In this document: piece by piece, positions 1-5,674 of the stretch
Layout: each line of letters begins with the position of its first letter
Position numbering within the stretch: the first letter of the stretch is position 1
Assembly (NCBI GenBank): GCA_003170875.1
Contig: PMYJ01000256.1
Span: 16,737 to 26,149 of the forward strand
From: Candidatus Dormiibacterota bacterium
GTDB taxonomy: Bacteria; Chloroflexota; Dormibacteria; Aeolococcales; Aeolococcaceae
Reading direction: 5' to 3'
DNA: 9,413 nt
Position numbers and translations under genes: made by a program
The notes under the pieces: generated by a model
The model's database searches: none
What the model saw: only the letters and a program-made list of their open reading frames with translations
What the model was told of the DNA's origin: nothing

Positions 1-795
1 TTCCTGGGCTCCACGCTCCCCGGTCTCCAGGGGATGAAGCCGGGGAGCTGCGGGCCGGCCGCGCTCGGCATCTACCCGGTGATCCTCGACGAGGAGGGGA
101 CGGTGGTCGAGCCGGGCAGCGGCAAGGCGGGCAACATCTGCATCCGCAACCCCTGGCCCGGAATCATGCAGACCATCTGGGGACAGCCGGAGCGCTTCGT
201 GCAGGTCTACTACCGGAAGTACTGCAAGGACCTGAAGAGCAAGGACTGGCACGACTGGCCGTACTTCGCCGGCGACGGCGCGCTCGAGGCGGCCGACGGG
301 TACTTCCGGATCCTGGGGCGCGTCGACGACGTCATCAACGTCGCCGGTCACCGGCTGGGAACCAAGGAGCTGGAGTCGGCGGCCATCACCGTCAACGAGG
401 TCGCCGAGGCGGCCGCCGTGCCCGTGATCGACGCGATGCGGGGCAAGGCGGTCGAGATGTACATCTCGCTCAAGCCCGGCTTCAAGCCATCGGCGGAGCT
501 GGAGGCGAAGGTGGTCAGGGCGATCGAGGTCGAGATCGGCAAGATCGCCCGCCCCACCAACGTCTGGATCGTCTCGGACATGCCCAAGACACGATCCGGG
601 AAGATCATGCGCCGGGTCATCGCCGGCATCTCCAACTTCACCGACGTCGGCGACATCACCACTCTGGCAAACCCCGAGGTGGTGGAGCAGATCAAGCACC
701 ACGTGCAGAGCGAGAAGCTCTCTCGGGGTCAGGTGCCGCGGGAGCTGTCGGCCCAGGAGCAGAAGGAGATCGAGGCCTTCGGCAAGGCCGAGTAG
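1..795 (+). CDS. acs: Acetyl-CoA synthetase (AMP-forming), C-terminal part; 5' end outside window
   Basis: This is the last 264 codons of an acyl-adenylate-forming ligase that activates acetate to acetyl-CoA through acetyl-AMP in the cytoplasm. The frame is open from base 1, so the first ATG (34) is internal. A full Acs has about 650 residues, so about 60% is missing. Seen, in window numbering: the GDG motif near residue 91, then GRVDDVINVAGHRLG (106-120), the hinge and start of the mobile C-terminal domain, and PKTRSGKIMRR with the catalytic lysine at codon 201 (bases 601-603). That lysine is the residue reversibly acetylated in known Acs enzymes. The tail SNFTDVGDITTLANPEVVEQIK and the stretch IRNPWPGIMQTIWGQPERF look more like archaeal/Chloroflexota Acs than the E. 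coli type. About 30 extra, charged residues end the protein. A propionate-CoA ligase is the main alternative. The gene converges on an acetate permease, which supports acetate as substrate. Confidence 0.93.
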   Translation, partial: FLGSTLPGLQGMKPGSCGPAALGIYPVILDEEGTVVEPGSGKAGNICIRNPWPGIMQTIWGQPERFVQVYYRKYCKDLKSKDWHDWPYFAGDGALEAADGYFRILGRVDDVINVAGHRLGTKELESAAITVNEVAEAAAVPVIDAMRGKAVEMYISLKPGFKPSAELEAKVVRAIEVEIGKIARPTNVWIVSDMPKTRSGKIMRRVIAGISNFTDVGDITTLANPEVVEQIKHHVQSEKLSRGQVPRELSAQEQKEIEAFGKAE

Positions 796-811
796 CCGGC
801 GTCCCACCGCA

Positions 812-840
812 CGGGGGACCGGGCACGGCCCGGTCCCCCG
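812..840. terminator. Perfect 13-bp hairpin between convergent acs and satP
   Basis: The arms 812-824 (CGGGGGACCGGGC) and 828-840 are exact reverse complements around a 3-base ACG loop. The hairpin lies 17 bases after the acs stop and 19 bases after the satP stop on the other strand, where a shared bidirectional terminator would sit. There is no T-run on either side, so it is either an L-shaped GC-rich terminator or an mRNA 3'-end stabiliser. Confidence 0.75.
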
Positions 841-858
841 GCGAGGGCCGAGCCCCCG

Positions 859-1533
859 TCAGCTGACGAACGGGGACCCGGTCGGAAGCACCACCCTGTG
901 CCATGTCGCGTTGACGACGTCGGCGAAGGAGGCGTAGAGCGCCGCGATGGCGGTCAGGATGCCGAGGTATCCACCGATGTTGATGAGGCCGTCGGCGCTG
1001 GCGCCGAAGGTCTTGACGCTGCCGGTGAACCAGCCAAGGGCGAGGACCACGAAGGTCAGGGTCAGCAGGACGAAGACGACGGTGACCGCCTTGGCAGCAC
1101 CCAACGACGCGATGGTCATGTAGGCGGTGAAGATGCCCCACGCGAGCAGGTAGAGCCCGACCCAGCCCAGCCAGGCGTTCGGCGCCCCCGAGATGATGCC
1201 ACCCAGATAGACCTGGACCAGCAGGAAGAAGCTGAGCCAGAAGGCGCCGTAACTGCAGAACGCGGTGCCCGCGAAGGTGTTGCCCCGGCGGAAGGCCCAG
1301 AGGCCGGCCACGAACTGGGCGAGGCCGCCGAACGCCACGGCCATCGAGAGTGTCGACCCGGTCAGGGGCACGATCGCGGCGTTGCCGAACCAACCGGCGT
1401 TCACGACGGACAGGATCAGGGTGGTGAGACCGAATCCGGCCAACCCCAGGGGGGCAGGATCGCCGATCGCCACCTCAGTCGGTCTCGCGGCGGCCGGTCG
1501 CGGTTCCGCAGTGGTCATGGGTGTGCTCGTCAT
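859..1533 (-). CDS. satP: Acetate/succinate permease of the GPR1/FUN34/YaaH (SatP) family
   Basis: A 224-residue inner-membrane protein that probably imports acetate, and perhaps succinate, for the neighbouring Acs. Seen: the family signature near the N-terminus, here GDPAPLGL (24-31), where the usual first residue is Asn; FRRGNTFAGTAFCSYGAFWLSF (81-102), which is close to the family consensus; and about six hydrophobic spans, with the first starting around residue 30 and the last ending near 205. E. coli SatP has 188 residues, and the excess here is a 23-residue polar N-terminus and a short tail. I chose the ATG at 1533 because GAGGAG lies 8 bases upstream. The frame continues upstream to 1683, but those residues look non-coding. 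A second ATG at 1518 is possible. The gene is single and convergent with acs. No convincing promoter was found in 1534-1771. The Asp variant in the signature is conservative and probably functional. Confidence 0.92.
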   Translation of the reverse strand: MTSTPMTTAEPRPAAARPTEVAIGDPAPLGLAGFGLTTLILSVVNAGWFGNAAIVPLTGSTLSMAVAFGGLAQFVAGLWAFRRGNTFAGTAFCSYGAFWLSFFLLVQVYLGGIISGAPNAWLGWVGLYLLAWGIFTAYMTIASLGAAKAVTVVFVLLTLTFVVLALGWFTGSVKTFGASADGLINIGGYLGILTAIAALYASFADVVNATWHRVVLPTGSPFVS

Positions 1534-1541
1534 GGGCGGCT

Positions 1542-1547
1542 CTCCTC
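1542..1547 (-). promoter_or_regulatory. Ribosome binding site of satP
   Basis: GAGGAG on the minus strand, 8 bases before the ATG at 1533. It decides this start over the longer open frame reaching 1683 and over the inner ATG at 1518. Confidence 0.75.
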
Positions 1548-1552
1548 GAATT

Positions 1553-1571
1553 GAGCGCGGCGTACGCGCTC
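1553..1571 (-). promoter_or_regulatory. Inverted repeat in the satP leader, within the 1534-1771 intergenic stretch
   Basis: GAGCGC (1553-1558) and GCGCTC (1566-1571) are exact reverse complements 7 bases apart, with a GCGTACGC palindrome (1560-1567) inside. The element lies just upstream of the satP ribosome site, so it could be an operator or a leader hairpin masking translation. GC-rich DNA makes such repeats by chance, so confidence is low. The rest of the 238-bp gap between the permease stop and the satP start shows no gene, no clear -10/-35 pair and no strong terminator. Confidence 0.3.
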
Positions 1572-1771
1572 CCCGCCACAGGGTATCTCCGGGGTCTCCG
1601 TCAGTCCAGTGGCAGGGCGGAAGCCCTTGCTGGCGACTGGGATCTTTGCCCCACAGGCCACAAATCGGCGTCGCGCTTGACATCCGCGGGGGCGGACGCG
1701 CCGCGTGATCTTCGACAATCGCCGGGCCTTTGCCGCTCGGAGTTTGTTCGACATGCGCAGGGATGGCGATG

Positions 1772-2533
1772 TCAGGCCATGGCGCGTCGGTATACGCGGG
1801 TGCTCCACCAGATCGCGAGCAGCGCCGCCGCCCCCATGACCCCGAAGCCCTCGGCGACGGTCGCCGAGGCCAGGGTCCCGGAGGCCAGATCCCGGGCCGC
1901 CTCGACCGCGTAGTACATCGGATTGGCGTGGGCCAATCCCTGCAGCCAGCCGGGGCCGAGGGAGAGGGGGAGGAGCACGCCGGCCAGCAGGGTGAGGGGA
2001 AGCTGCAGCCCGGTGATCACGGCGGCCAGGCTGCCGATCTGCTTGAGGGTGATCCCGAGCGCTGCCGAGCCTGCCGAGCATGCCGCCGTGAGCAGGGCCA
2101 GCAGGCCGAGAAGGATGGCGAGACCGGCCCAGTGCGGGTGGAAGCCGAAGGGGGTGGCGACGACCAGGACGAGTGCGGCCGGCACGACGAACATCAGCAC
2201 GTCGCGGAGGACGGTGCCGAGCACCAGGGCCAGGCGGCTTGCCGGGGTGACCCTGAGCCGTTCGATCACCCCGGACTCCAACTCACCGATCACGATCCAT
2301 CCCGCGCCCATCCCCGATCCGAAGGCCACGAGAGCCAGGATGCCGGGGACGAAGACGTCGAGGACGCTGCCTCCGCGGAAGCCGGGCCCGCCTGCCAGCG
2401 GCTTGAGCAGCGGGGCGAAGAGGGCCAGGTACATGAGCGGGACGCTCAGCCCCACGAACACCCAGATCGGCTGGCGGAGCGTCTCCAGGATCCGGCGGCG
2501 GGCGAGCAGAGCCGTCTGCAGCAGGAAGGTCAT
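1772..2533 (-). CDS. ABC-2 type transporter permease (DrrB-like)
   Basis: A 253-residue membrane subunit of an ABC exporter, acting with the ATPase encoded just upstream. Seen: about six hydrophobic spans (approximately 23-45, 60-82, 110-128, 136-160, 166-192 and 228-246). The conserved cytoplasmic segment GELESGVIERLRVTPASR (83-100) is the ABC-2 hallmark (compare E-x-E-x-G-x-x-E-R-L-x-V-T-P). NPMYYAVEAARD (204-215) matches the family's NP-x-x-Y motif before the last span. The length is normal for DrrB/ABC-2 permeases. The ATG at 2533 overlaps the ATPase stop (ATGA), which implies translational coupling, with only a weak GAGG-like sequence upstream. It is the last gene of the operon. DrrAB-type pairs export drugs, lipids or polyketides, and the substrate here cannot be read from the sequence. 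Confidence 0.92.
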   Translation of the reverse strand: MTFLLQTALLARRRILETLRQPIWVFVGLSVPLMYLALFAPLLKPLAGGPGFRGGSVLDVFVPGILALVAFGSGMGAGWIVIGELESGVIERLRVTPASRLALVLGTVLRDVLMFVVPAALVLVVATPFGFHPHWAGLAILLGLLALLTAACSAGSAALGITLKQIGSLAAVITGLQLPLTLLAGVLLPLSLGPGWLQGLAHANPMYYAVEAARDLASGTLASATVAEGFGVMGAAALLAIWWSTRVYRRAMA

Positions 2534-3534
2534 GATGCGATCGCCTCTGTGACCGCCGGATCGCCGGCATCGCGCAGTGAACGTCCGGTCTCGTGGAGAA
2601 AGACGTCGTCCAGGGAGGGCTCCCGCAGGGAGACCCTCAGGACCTCGACGCCGCGGGCGCGGAGCACGTCAAAGATCGCCGCCATCCCCGGGGTGGCGCT
2701 GTCGATGTCGGCGCGGATGGTGTCGCCGTCGACGCGAGCCTCGCGTACCAGCGGCTCGCGGCCCAGCTCCGCGACGACCGTGGCGAGGTCGGCGAACCCC
2801 GGTCGCGGCGTGATCGTGACCCCGGCCGGATAGCGTCCCCGCAGCTCCTCCGGCCTTCCCTCGGCGACCACCAGGCCGTTGTCGATGATCGCCACGCGAT
2901 CGCTGAGCTGATCGGCCTCGTCCAGGTAGTGGGTGGTGAGCAAGACGGTCGTGCCGGTGTCGCGGAGCCGGCGGAGCTGGTCCCAGAGGTTGGCCCGGTT
3001 CTGTGGGTCGAGCCCGAGCGTGGGCTCGTCGAGGAAGAGCACGTGGGGGCGGTGCACGATGCCGAGCGCAACCTCGAGGCGGCGGCGCTGGCCACCCGAG
3101 TAGGTGCGGGCGATCCGCCCGCAGAAGGGTGCTAGGTCGAGCAGCTCAATCAGCTCGTCGGCGCGACGCTCCGTCGCCTGTCTGCCCATCCCATACAGAC
3201 GTCCCTGGAGGACGAGGTTCTCCCGTCCTGTCGCCTCGATGTCGGCACCGCCGCGCTGGCCGACGTAACCGATGCGCCGGCGCACCGCGGCGGGATGGCT
3301 GCCCACGTCCAACCCGGCGACCATGACCTGGCCCGCATCGGCGCGCAGAAGGGTGGTGAGAATGCGGAGCGCCGTGGTCTTCCCCGCCCCGTTGGGTCCC
3401 AGGAAGCCGTAGATCTGGCCGGCCGCCACCCGGAGGTCCACACCACGGAGGGCTTCGACCCGCCCCCCCTTGCCGGGGAATGACTTGCGCAGGCCCGTCA
3501 CCCGCACCGCCAACGGGGCCACAGGCTCCATCAC
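2530..3534 (-). CDS. ABC transporter ATP-binding protein (DrrA-like, with C-terminal accessory domain)
   Basis: A 334-residue cytoplasmic ATPase that powers the adjacent permease. All nucleotide-binding motifs are intact: Walker A GPNGAGKTT (46-54), Q-loop Gln93, signature YSGGQ (145-149), Walker B HVLFLDEP (164-171), D-loop GLD (174-176) and H-loop His202. After about residue 235 comes a roughly 100-residue extension ending in LREPSLDDVFLHETGRSLRD. This is typical of the drug-export DrrA/CcmA branch, where the C-terminal part contacts the partner. The start is GTG at 3534, or ATG at 3531 one codon later. Both overlap the methyltransferase stop at 3533-3531, and the gene's own stop overlaps the permease ATG. 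Function as an exporter ATPase is secure. Drug resistance is only an inference from the subfamily. Confidence 0.95.
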   Translation of the reverse strand: MMEPVAPLAVRVTGLRKSFPGKGGRVEALRGVDLRVAAGQIYGFLGPNGAGKTTALRILTTLLRADAGQVMVAGLDVGSHPAAVRRRIGYVGQRGGADIEATGRENLVLQGRLYGMGRQATERRADELIELLDLAPFCGRIARTYSGGQRRRLEVALGIVHRPHVLFLDEPTLGLDPQNRANLWDQLRRLRDTGTTVLLTTHYLDEADQLSDRVAIIDNGLVVAEGRPEELRGRYPAGVTITPRPGFADLATVVAELGREPLVREARVDGDTIRADIDSATPGMAAIFDVLRARGVEVLRVSLREPSLDDVFLHETGRSLRDAGDPAVTEAIAS

Positions 3535-4214
3535 GCGGCCACCGGCTTGGTCAAGCGCACCTCGAGGGTCATCCCCTGGGTGTGGGTCTCGCAGCTGCCG
3601 AAGGCGGTGTGAGCCACCAGGCGCTCGAATCGGGCCGCCGAATAGGCGCGCCGGCGGAGCATGGTGGAGAGCGTCAGCCGCGTCATGAACGAGTTGACCC
3701 GGCTGAGTCGCATCGCCTTGACCTCGGCGGCGATCTCGGCGCCGGTCACCTCTCGATTCATGTCCTGGATCACCGCCCGGCCGCCGGGACGGAGCACCCG
3801 GTGCATCTCGTTCAGAGCCGCCTGGGGCTGCCGGAAGTTCTTGAATGCGGCCTGACAGACGATCAGGTCAAAGCACGCGGCGGCGAACGGCATGGCGGAG
3901 ACGTCGCCCTGGCGGAACTCGACCTCCACCCCCGCCCGTCGTGCCGTCTCGGTGGCGATCTCGACCATGGTGTGGCTGATGTCGAGTCCCGTCACCCGGA
4001 CGGGCGCGGCGCTCGCGATCTCGACCGCCTGGTAACCCGGACCGGGCGCCACCTCGAGCACCGCTGCGCCGGACGGAAGGCCGGCGGTGAGGCGGGCCGC
4101 CTCGCGACGGCACTCCGCGAGCTGGCTGGCGGAACCGCGCTGACGCGCGTACCAACGCGCCGTCCGCCCCTCCATCTCCGGGAGCTGGAAGCGCCGGCGC
4201 GGGGCCGCGCTCAT
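3531..4214 (-). CDS. Class I SAM-dependent methyltransferase (Methyltransf_11/UbiE-like)
   Basis: A 227-residue soluble enzyme with a Rossmann methyltransferase fold. Seen: motif I VLEVAPGPGY (52-61), the ribose-binding acidic residue in GLDIS (76-80), the adenine-side acidic residue in RQGDVSAMPF (101-110), motif IV FDLIVCQAAFKNF (115-127) and the post-motif HRVLRPGGRAVIQDM (138-152). The C-terminal third (160-227) is basic and would form the substrate cap. It does not match an acceptor class I recognise. The frame is open to 4322, but the ATG at 4214 forms a 4-base ATGA overlap with the stop of the small membrane gene. The upstream residues are Arg/Pro-rich and look like out-of-frame translation, so I take 4214. 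The GTGA overlap with the ATPase start puts it in the exporter operon. This suggests it modifies the exported compound or a lipid substrate, though that is inference. Confidence 0.9.
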   Translation of the reverse strand: MSAAPRRRFQLPEMEGRTARWYARQRGSASQLAECRREAARLTAGLPSGAAVLEVAPGPGYQAVEIASAAPVRVTGLDISHTMVEIATETARRAGVEVEFRQGDVSAMPFAAACFDLIVCQAAFKNFRQPQAALNEMHRVLRPGGRAVIQDMNREVTGAEIAAEVKAMRLSRVNSFMTRLTLSTMLRRRAYSAARFERLVAHTAFGSCETHTQGMTLEVRLTKPVAA

Positions 4215-4363
4215 CGGAAGAGCGACAGTGGCAGCGCCACCGCCTCGCCGAGGAGGGCGAAGAAGGCACCGAGGCCGACGAGCAGGATGGCGAGGCCGAC
4301 GGGGGACCCGAACCCGTACCACCGGAACATGCGGAGGGGGTCGTCGTCTTCAGGGTCACTCAT
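4211..4363 (-). CDS. Small 50-residue membrane protein, first gene of the exporter operon
   Basis: Family not recognised. The peptide has an acidic N-terminus (MSDPEDDDPLRMF), then a hydrophobic stretch from about residue 19 to 47 (GSPVGLAILLVGLGAFFALLGEAVALPL), and ends SLFR. The stretch is long enough for one tilted helix, or for two short ones split around Glu40. I chose the ATG at 4363 because a near-perfect AAGGAGG lies 8 bases upstream. A longer frame reaching the ATG at 4465 would start inside the operator palindrome. Its TGA overlaps the methyltransferase ATG by 4 bases. The strong ribosome site and the coupled overlap argue that it is translated and sets the expression of the downstream genes. 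Possible roles are an exporter subunit, an adaptor holding the methyltransferase at the membrane, or simply a translational leader. Confidence 0.75.
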   Translation of the reverse strand: MSDPEDDDPLRMFRWYGFGSPVGLAILLVGLGAFFALLGEAVALPLSLFR

Positions 4364-4371
4364 CTCAGGGG

Positions 4372-4378
4372 CCTCCTT
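4372..4378 (-). promoter_or_regulatory. Strong Shine-Dalgarno of the small membrane gene
   Basis: AAGGAGG on the minus strand, 8 bases before the ATG at 4363. It is the best ribosome site in the window and fixes the start of the 50-residue gene, and therefore of the whole translationally coupled operon. Confidence 0.85.
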
Positions 4379-4437
4379 GCACAACCGAGGGGACCGATCC
4401 GCGGCTGCCATACTTCTCGCGTGGTCGGGCTTCATGG

Positions 4438-4443
4438 ATGATA
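4438..4443 (-). promoter_or_regulatory. Candidate -10 box of the four-gene exporter operon
   Basis: TATCAT on the minus strand matches TATAAT in 5 of 6 places and lies in an AT-rich island of otherwise GC-rich DNA. The leader to the ATG at 4363 would be about 65 bases. No good -35 stands 16-18 bases upstream (TATGGA is the nearest), as expected for an activatable or weak promoter. It overlaps the end of the operator palindrome, so bound repressor would block it. Confidence 0.5.
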
Positions 4444-4462
4444 TCTTAGTAACTAATCTATC
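4440..4462. promoter_or_regulatory. MarR/SlyA-like operator palindrome in the divergent promoter region
   Basis: The core is TTAGTAACTAA (4446-4456), two exact 5-base arms around a central A. GATA (4440-4443) and TATC (4459-4462) extend the dyad, so 9 of 11 pairs match over 23 bases. The core resembles the known SlyA box TTAGCAAGCTAA. Another inverted half-site pair, CTTAGTA (4445-4451) and TACTAAG (4467-4473), reuses the left arm and adds a second half-site over the MarR-gene -10. The operator lies between the two divergent promoters, so the MarR protein at 4477 is its most likely ligand, repressing both directions. Confidence 0.75.
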
Positions 4463-4464
4463 CA

Positions 4465-4470
4465 TATACT
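4465..4470 (+). promoter_or_regulatory. -10 box giving a leaderless MarR-fusion transcript
   Basis: TATACT (5 of 6 to TATAAT) ends 6 bases before the ATG at 4477, so transcription would begin at or next to the A of the start codon. No Shine-Dalgarno lies upstream, which fits leaderless translation. A -35 match at the expected place (TATCTT, 4442-4447) is poor and lies within the operator. Confidence 0.6.
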
Positions 4471-4476
4471 AAGCAA

Positions 4477-5574
4477 ATGCCCAAGCCAGAGTCAACCCCC
4501 GCCCGTGCCGACCTGATCCGCCGCCTCACCGAGGCGGTGCGCCGCCAGGTGGCGTGGACGGTCCTGCACAACCAGGCGATTGCCGAGCGGTTGGGGATGA
4601 GCGCCACCGACCTGCACGCCATCAACCTCCTCGACATCGAGGGACCGATCACCGCGGGGCGCCTGGCGGAGCTCATGAGCCTCACCACCGGGGCCGTGAC
4701 CGGGGTGCTGGACCGTCTGGAGCGCGCCGGTCTGGTCCGGCGCGAAGCCGATCCCGCCGACCGCCGCCGGGTGGTGGCCCGGCTCGTGCCCGCGGGGATG
4801 GAGCGGGTGAGGGCGGCCTTCCTGGCCGTCGGCACCGGGGTGCAGGACCTCTATGCCGGCTACGACGACTCCCAGCTCAAACTCCTGGTCGAGTACACGG
4901 AGAGCAACGCCGAGATCGCCCGCCGGATCACGGCGCAAATGCGGGCGGGGGCATCCGGCCCTGACGAGGCCAGGGACGGGGAGATGTCGGCACCGCTCGG
5001 CGGTGCCACCGCCGGGCGCCTGGAGATCAACGGCAACGCGGCCAACCTCCGGATCCGGTCCGGGGCGGGGGCGGCTCTCCTGTACACCGCGACCTTCGAG
5101 CGGCGGGCGCCTCGGATCCGGGCGCGCGGAGGGACGGTGACGGTCGCCTATCCCGGCTTCCTTGCCCTGGGCGCGGGTCGCGGCGTGATCGGCTTGAACG
5201 CCAGCATCCCCTGGACGGCCGAGCTGCGCGGCGGTGCATCCAACGTGGATGCCGACCTCACGGGAGTGACCCTCACAGGATTCAGCCTCACCGGCGGTTC
5301 CAGCCGCGTGGAGTGCCGCCTACCCCGGCCGGCCGGCACGGTGGCACTCCGCGTCCGCGGCGGCGCCAGCCGGATCGCCTTCCGCCGTCCCGCGGGCGTC
5401 CCGTTCCGCGTGCGCGTCGCAGGCGGTCTGAGCAAGCTGCGCGTGGATGCGAAGCAGTACCGGGCGATGGGCGGGCCCGCGGTGATGGACAGCCCGGGCT
5501 ACGAGGACGCCTCCGACCGCTACGAGCTGGCCGTTGAAGGGGGCGCCAGCCACATCACCGTGGACGGGCTGTAG
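4477..5574 (+). CDS. MarR-family winged-helix regulator fused to a C-terminal beta-strand repeat domain
   Basis: The protein has 365 residues, against about 140-170 for ordinary MarR proteins. Residues 1-155 are a normal MarR unit: an N-terminal dimerisation helix, HTH around 45-87 with recognition helix LTTGAVTGVLDRLERAGLV (69-87), wing RREADPADRRRVVARL with the typical D-x-R-R-R, and C-terminal helices to about 155. A polar linker (156-175) follows. The rest (176-365) is Gly- and beta-rich with repeated turns G-G-[AS]-S at 252, 273, 295 and 355, and GGLS at 316. Spacings are 21, 22, 21 and 39 residues, as in a beta-solenoid; DUF4097/LiaF-like strand-repeat domains look similar, but I cannot confirm the family. 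There is no signal peptide or membrane span, so the protein acts in the cytoplasm. The ATG at 4477 is apparently leaderless. It is divergent from the ABC/methyltransferase operon with a shared operator, so autorepression and operon control are likely. An internal Met170 (4984) after GGGGAG could allow separate synthesis of the C-terminal part. Confidence 0.88.
   Translation: MPKPESTPARADLIRRLTEAVRRQVAWTVLHNQAIAERLGMSATDLHAINLLDIEGPITAGRLAELMSLTTGAVTGVLDRLERAGLVRREADPADRRRVVARLVPAGMERVRAAFLAVGTGVQDLYAGYDDSQLKLLVEYTESNAEIARRITAQMRAGASGPDEARDGEMSAPLGGATAGRLEINGNAANLRIRSGAGAALLYTATFERRAPRIRARGGTVTVAYPGFLALGAGRGVIGLNASIPWTAELRGGASNVDADLTGVTLTGFSLTGGSSRVECRLPRPAGTVALRVRGGASRIAFRRPAGVPFRVRVAGGLSKLRVDAKQYRAMGGPAVMDSPGYEDASDRYELAVEGGASHITVDGL
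5230..5550 (+). repeat. Protein-level GG[AS]S repeats in the MarR-fusion C-terminal domain
   Basis: Five turns of the form G-G-x-S, followed by alternating hydrophobic residues (ASNVDADL, SSRVECRL, ASRIAFRR, LSKLRVDA, ASHITVDG), recur about every 21 residues, with one gap of two units. The DNA has diverged between copies, so this is an old structural repeat and not a recent tandem duplication. The pattern predicts stacked beta-strand rungs. Confidence 0.7.
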
Positions 5575-5587
5575 CCCGGCCCGTCGC

Positions 5588-5616
5588 GTGACCGCGCTGG
5601 GCAGTTAAGGTATACT
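5588..5616 (+). promoter_or_regulatory. nadA promoter (GTGACC-N17-TATACT)
   Basis: The -35 GTGACC (5588-5593, 4 of 6) and -10 TATACT (5611-5616, 5 of 6) are separated by exactly 17 bases, giving a start near 5623 and a leader of about 50 bases. An overlapping alternative uses TTGACA (5616-5621) as -35 with a poor -10, TAAACC (5638-5643). The region is an AT-rich island between the MarR fusion and nadA. Confidence 0.5.
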
Positions 5617-5638
5617 TGACATAAAGTCAGGTTGACCT
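5608..5638. promoter_or_regulatory. Imperfect 31-bp dyad at the nadA promoter, candidate operator
   Basis: Outer arms AGGT (5608-5611) and ACCT (5635-5638) and inner arms TGAC (5617-5620) and GTCA (5626-5629) share a centre at 5623. In all, 11 of 15 pairs match. The element covers the -10 and start region, where a repressor would act. A second, overlapping reading on the minus strand (5640 to 5622, beginning TTAGGTCAACCT) matches 13 of 19 places of the classic DtxR/IdeR box as I remember it. The regulator is unknown. Confidence 0.4.
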
Positions 5639-5664
5639 AAACCTGCGCAGATCGGAATCCACCC

Positions 5665-5669
5665 AGGAG
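5665..5669 (+). promoter_or_regulatory. Ribosome binding site of nadA
   Basis: AGGAG ends 5 bases before the ATG at 5675. It supports that start, which gives NadA a 20-residue N-terminal lead before the conserved region. Confidence 0.75.
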
Positions 5670-5674
5670 ATCGC

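Noticed and set aside
1677..1682. TTGACA as a plus-strand -35 box
   Set aside because: No -10 follows at proper spacing and no plus-strand gene starts downstream.
1534..1683. N-terminal extension of the acetate permease to 1683
   Set aside because: Residues upstream of 1533 show no family similarity, and GAGGAG precedes the ATG at 1533.
1750..1773. GACAT/ATGTC inverted repeat at the end of the ABC permease gene as a terminator
   Set aside because: It has only 5-base arms with a 14-base loop and overlaps the stop codon, so it is likely chance.
1730..2833. 367-codon plus-strand frame opposite the ABC permease and ATPase
   Set aside because: The translation is low-complexity (Glu/Gly/Arg/Gln), with no motif and no ribosome site. 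It crosses two genes with clear family motifs on the other strand.
4364..4465. N-terminal extension of the small membrane gene to ATG 4465
   Set aside because: The extension would start inside the operator, has no ribosome site and reads as non-conserved residues. The ATG at 4363 has AAGGAGG at ideal spacing.
3480..4472. 330-codon plus-strand frame opposite the methyltransferase and small membrane gene
   Set aside because: It is Arg/His/Gly-rich shadow coding opposite a methyltransferase with intact SAM motifs, and it runs into the divergent promoter region.
5230..5550. Recent DNA tandem repeat or CRISPR-like array
   Set aside because: The GG[AS]S periodicity is at protein level only. The DNA units differ and there are no conserved spacer-sized repeats.
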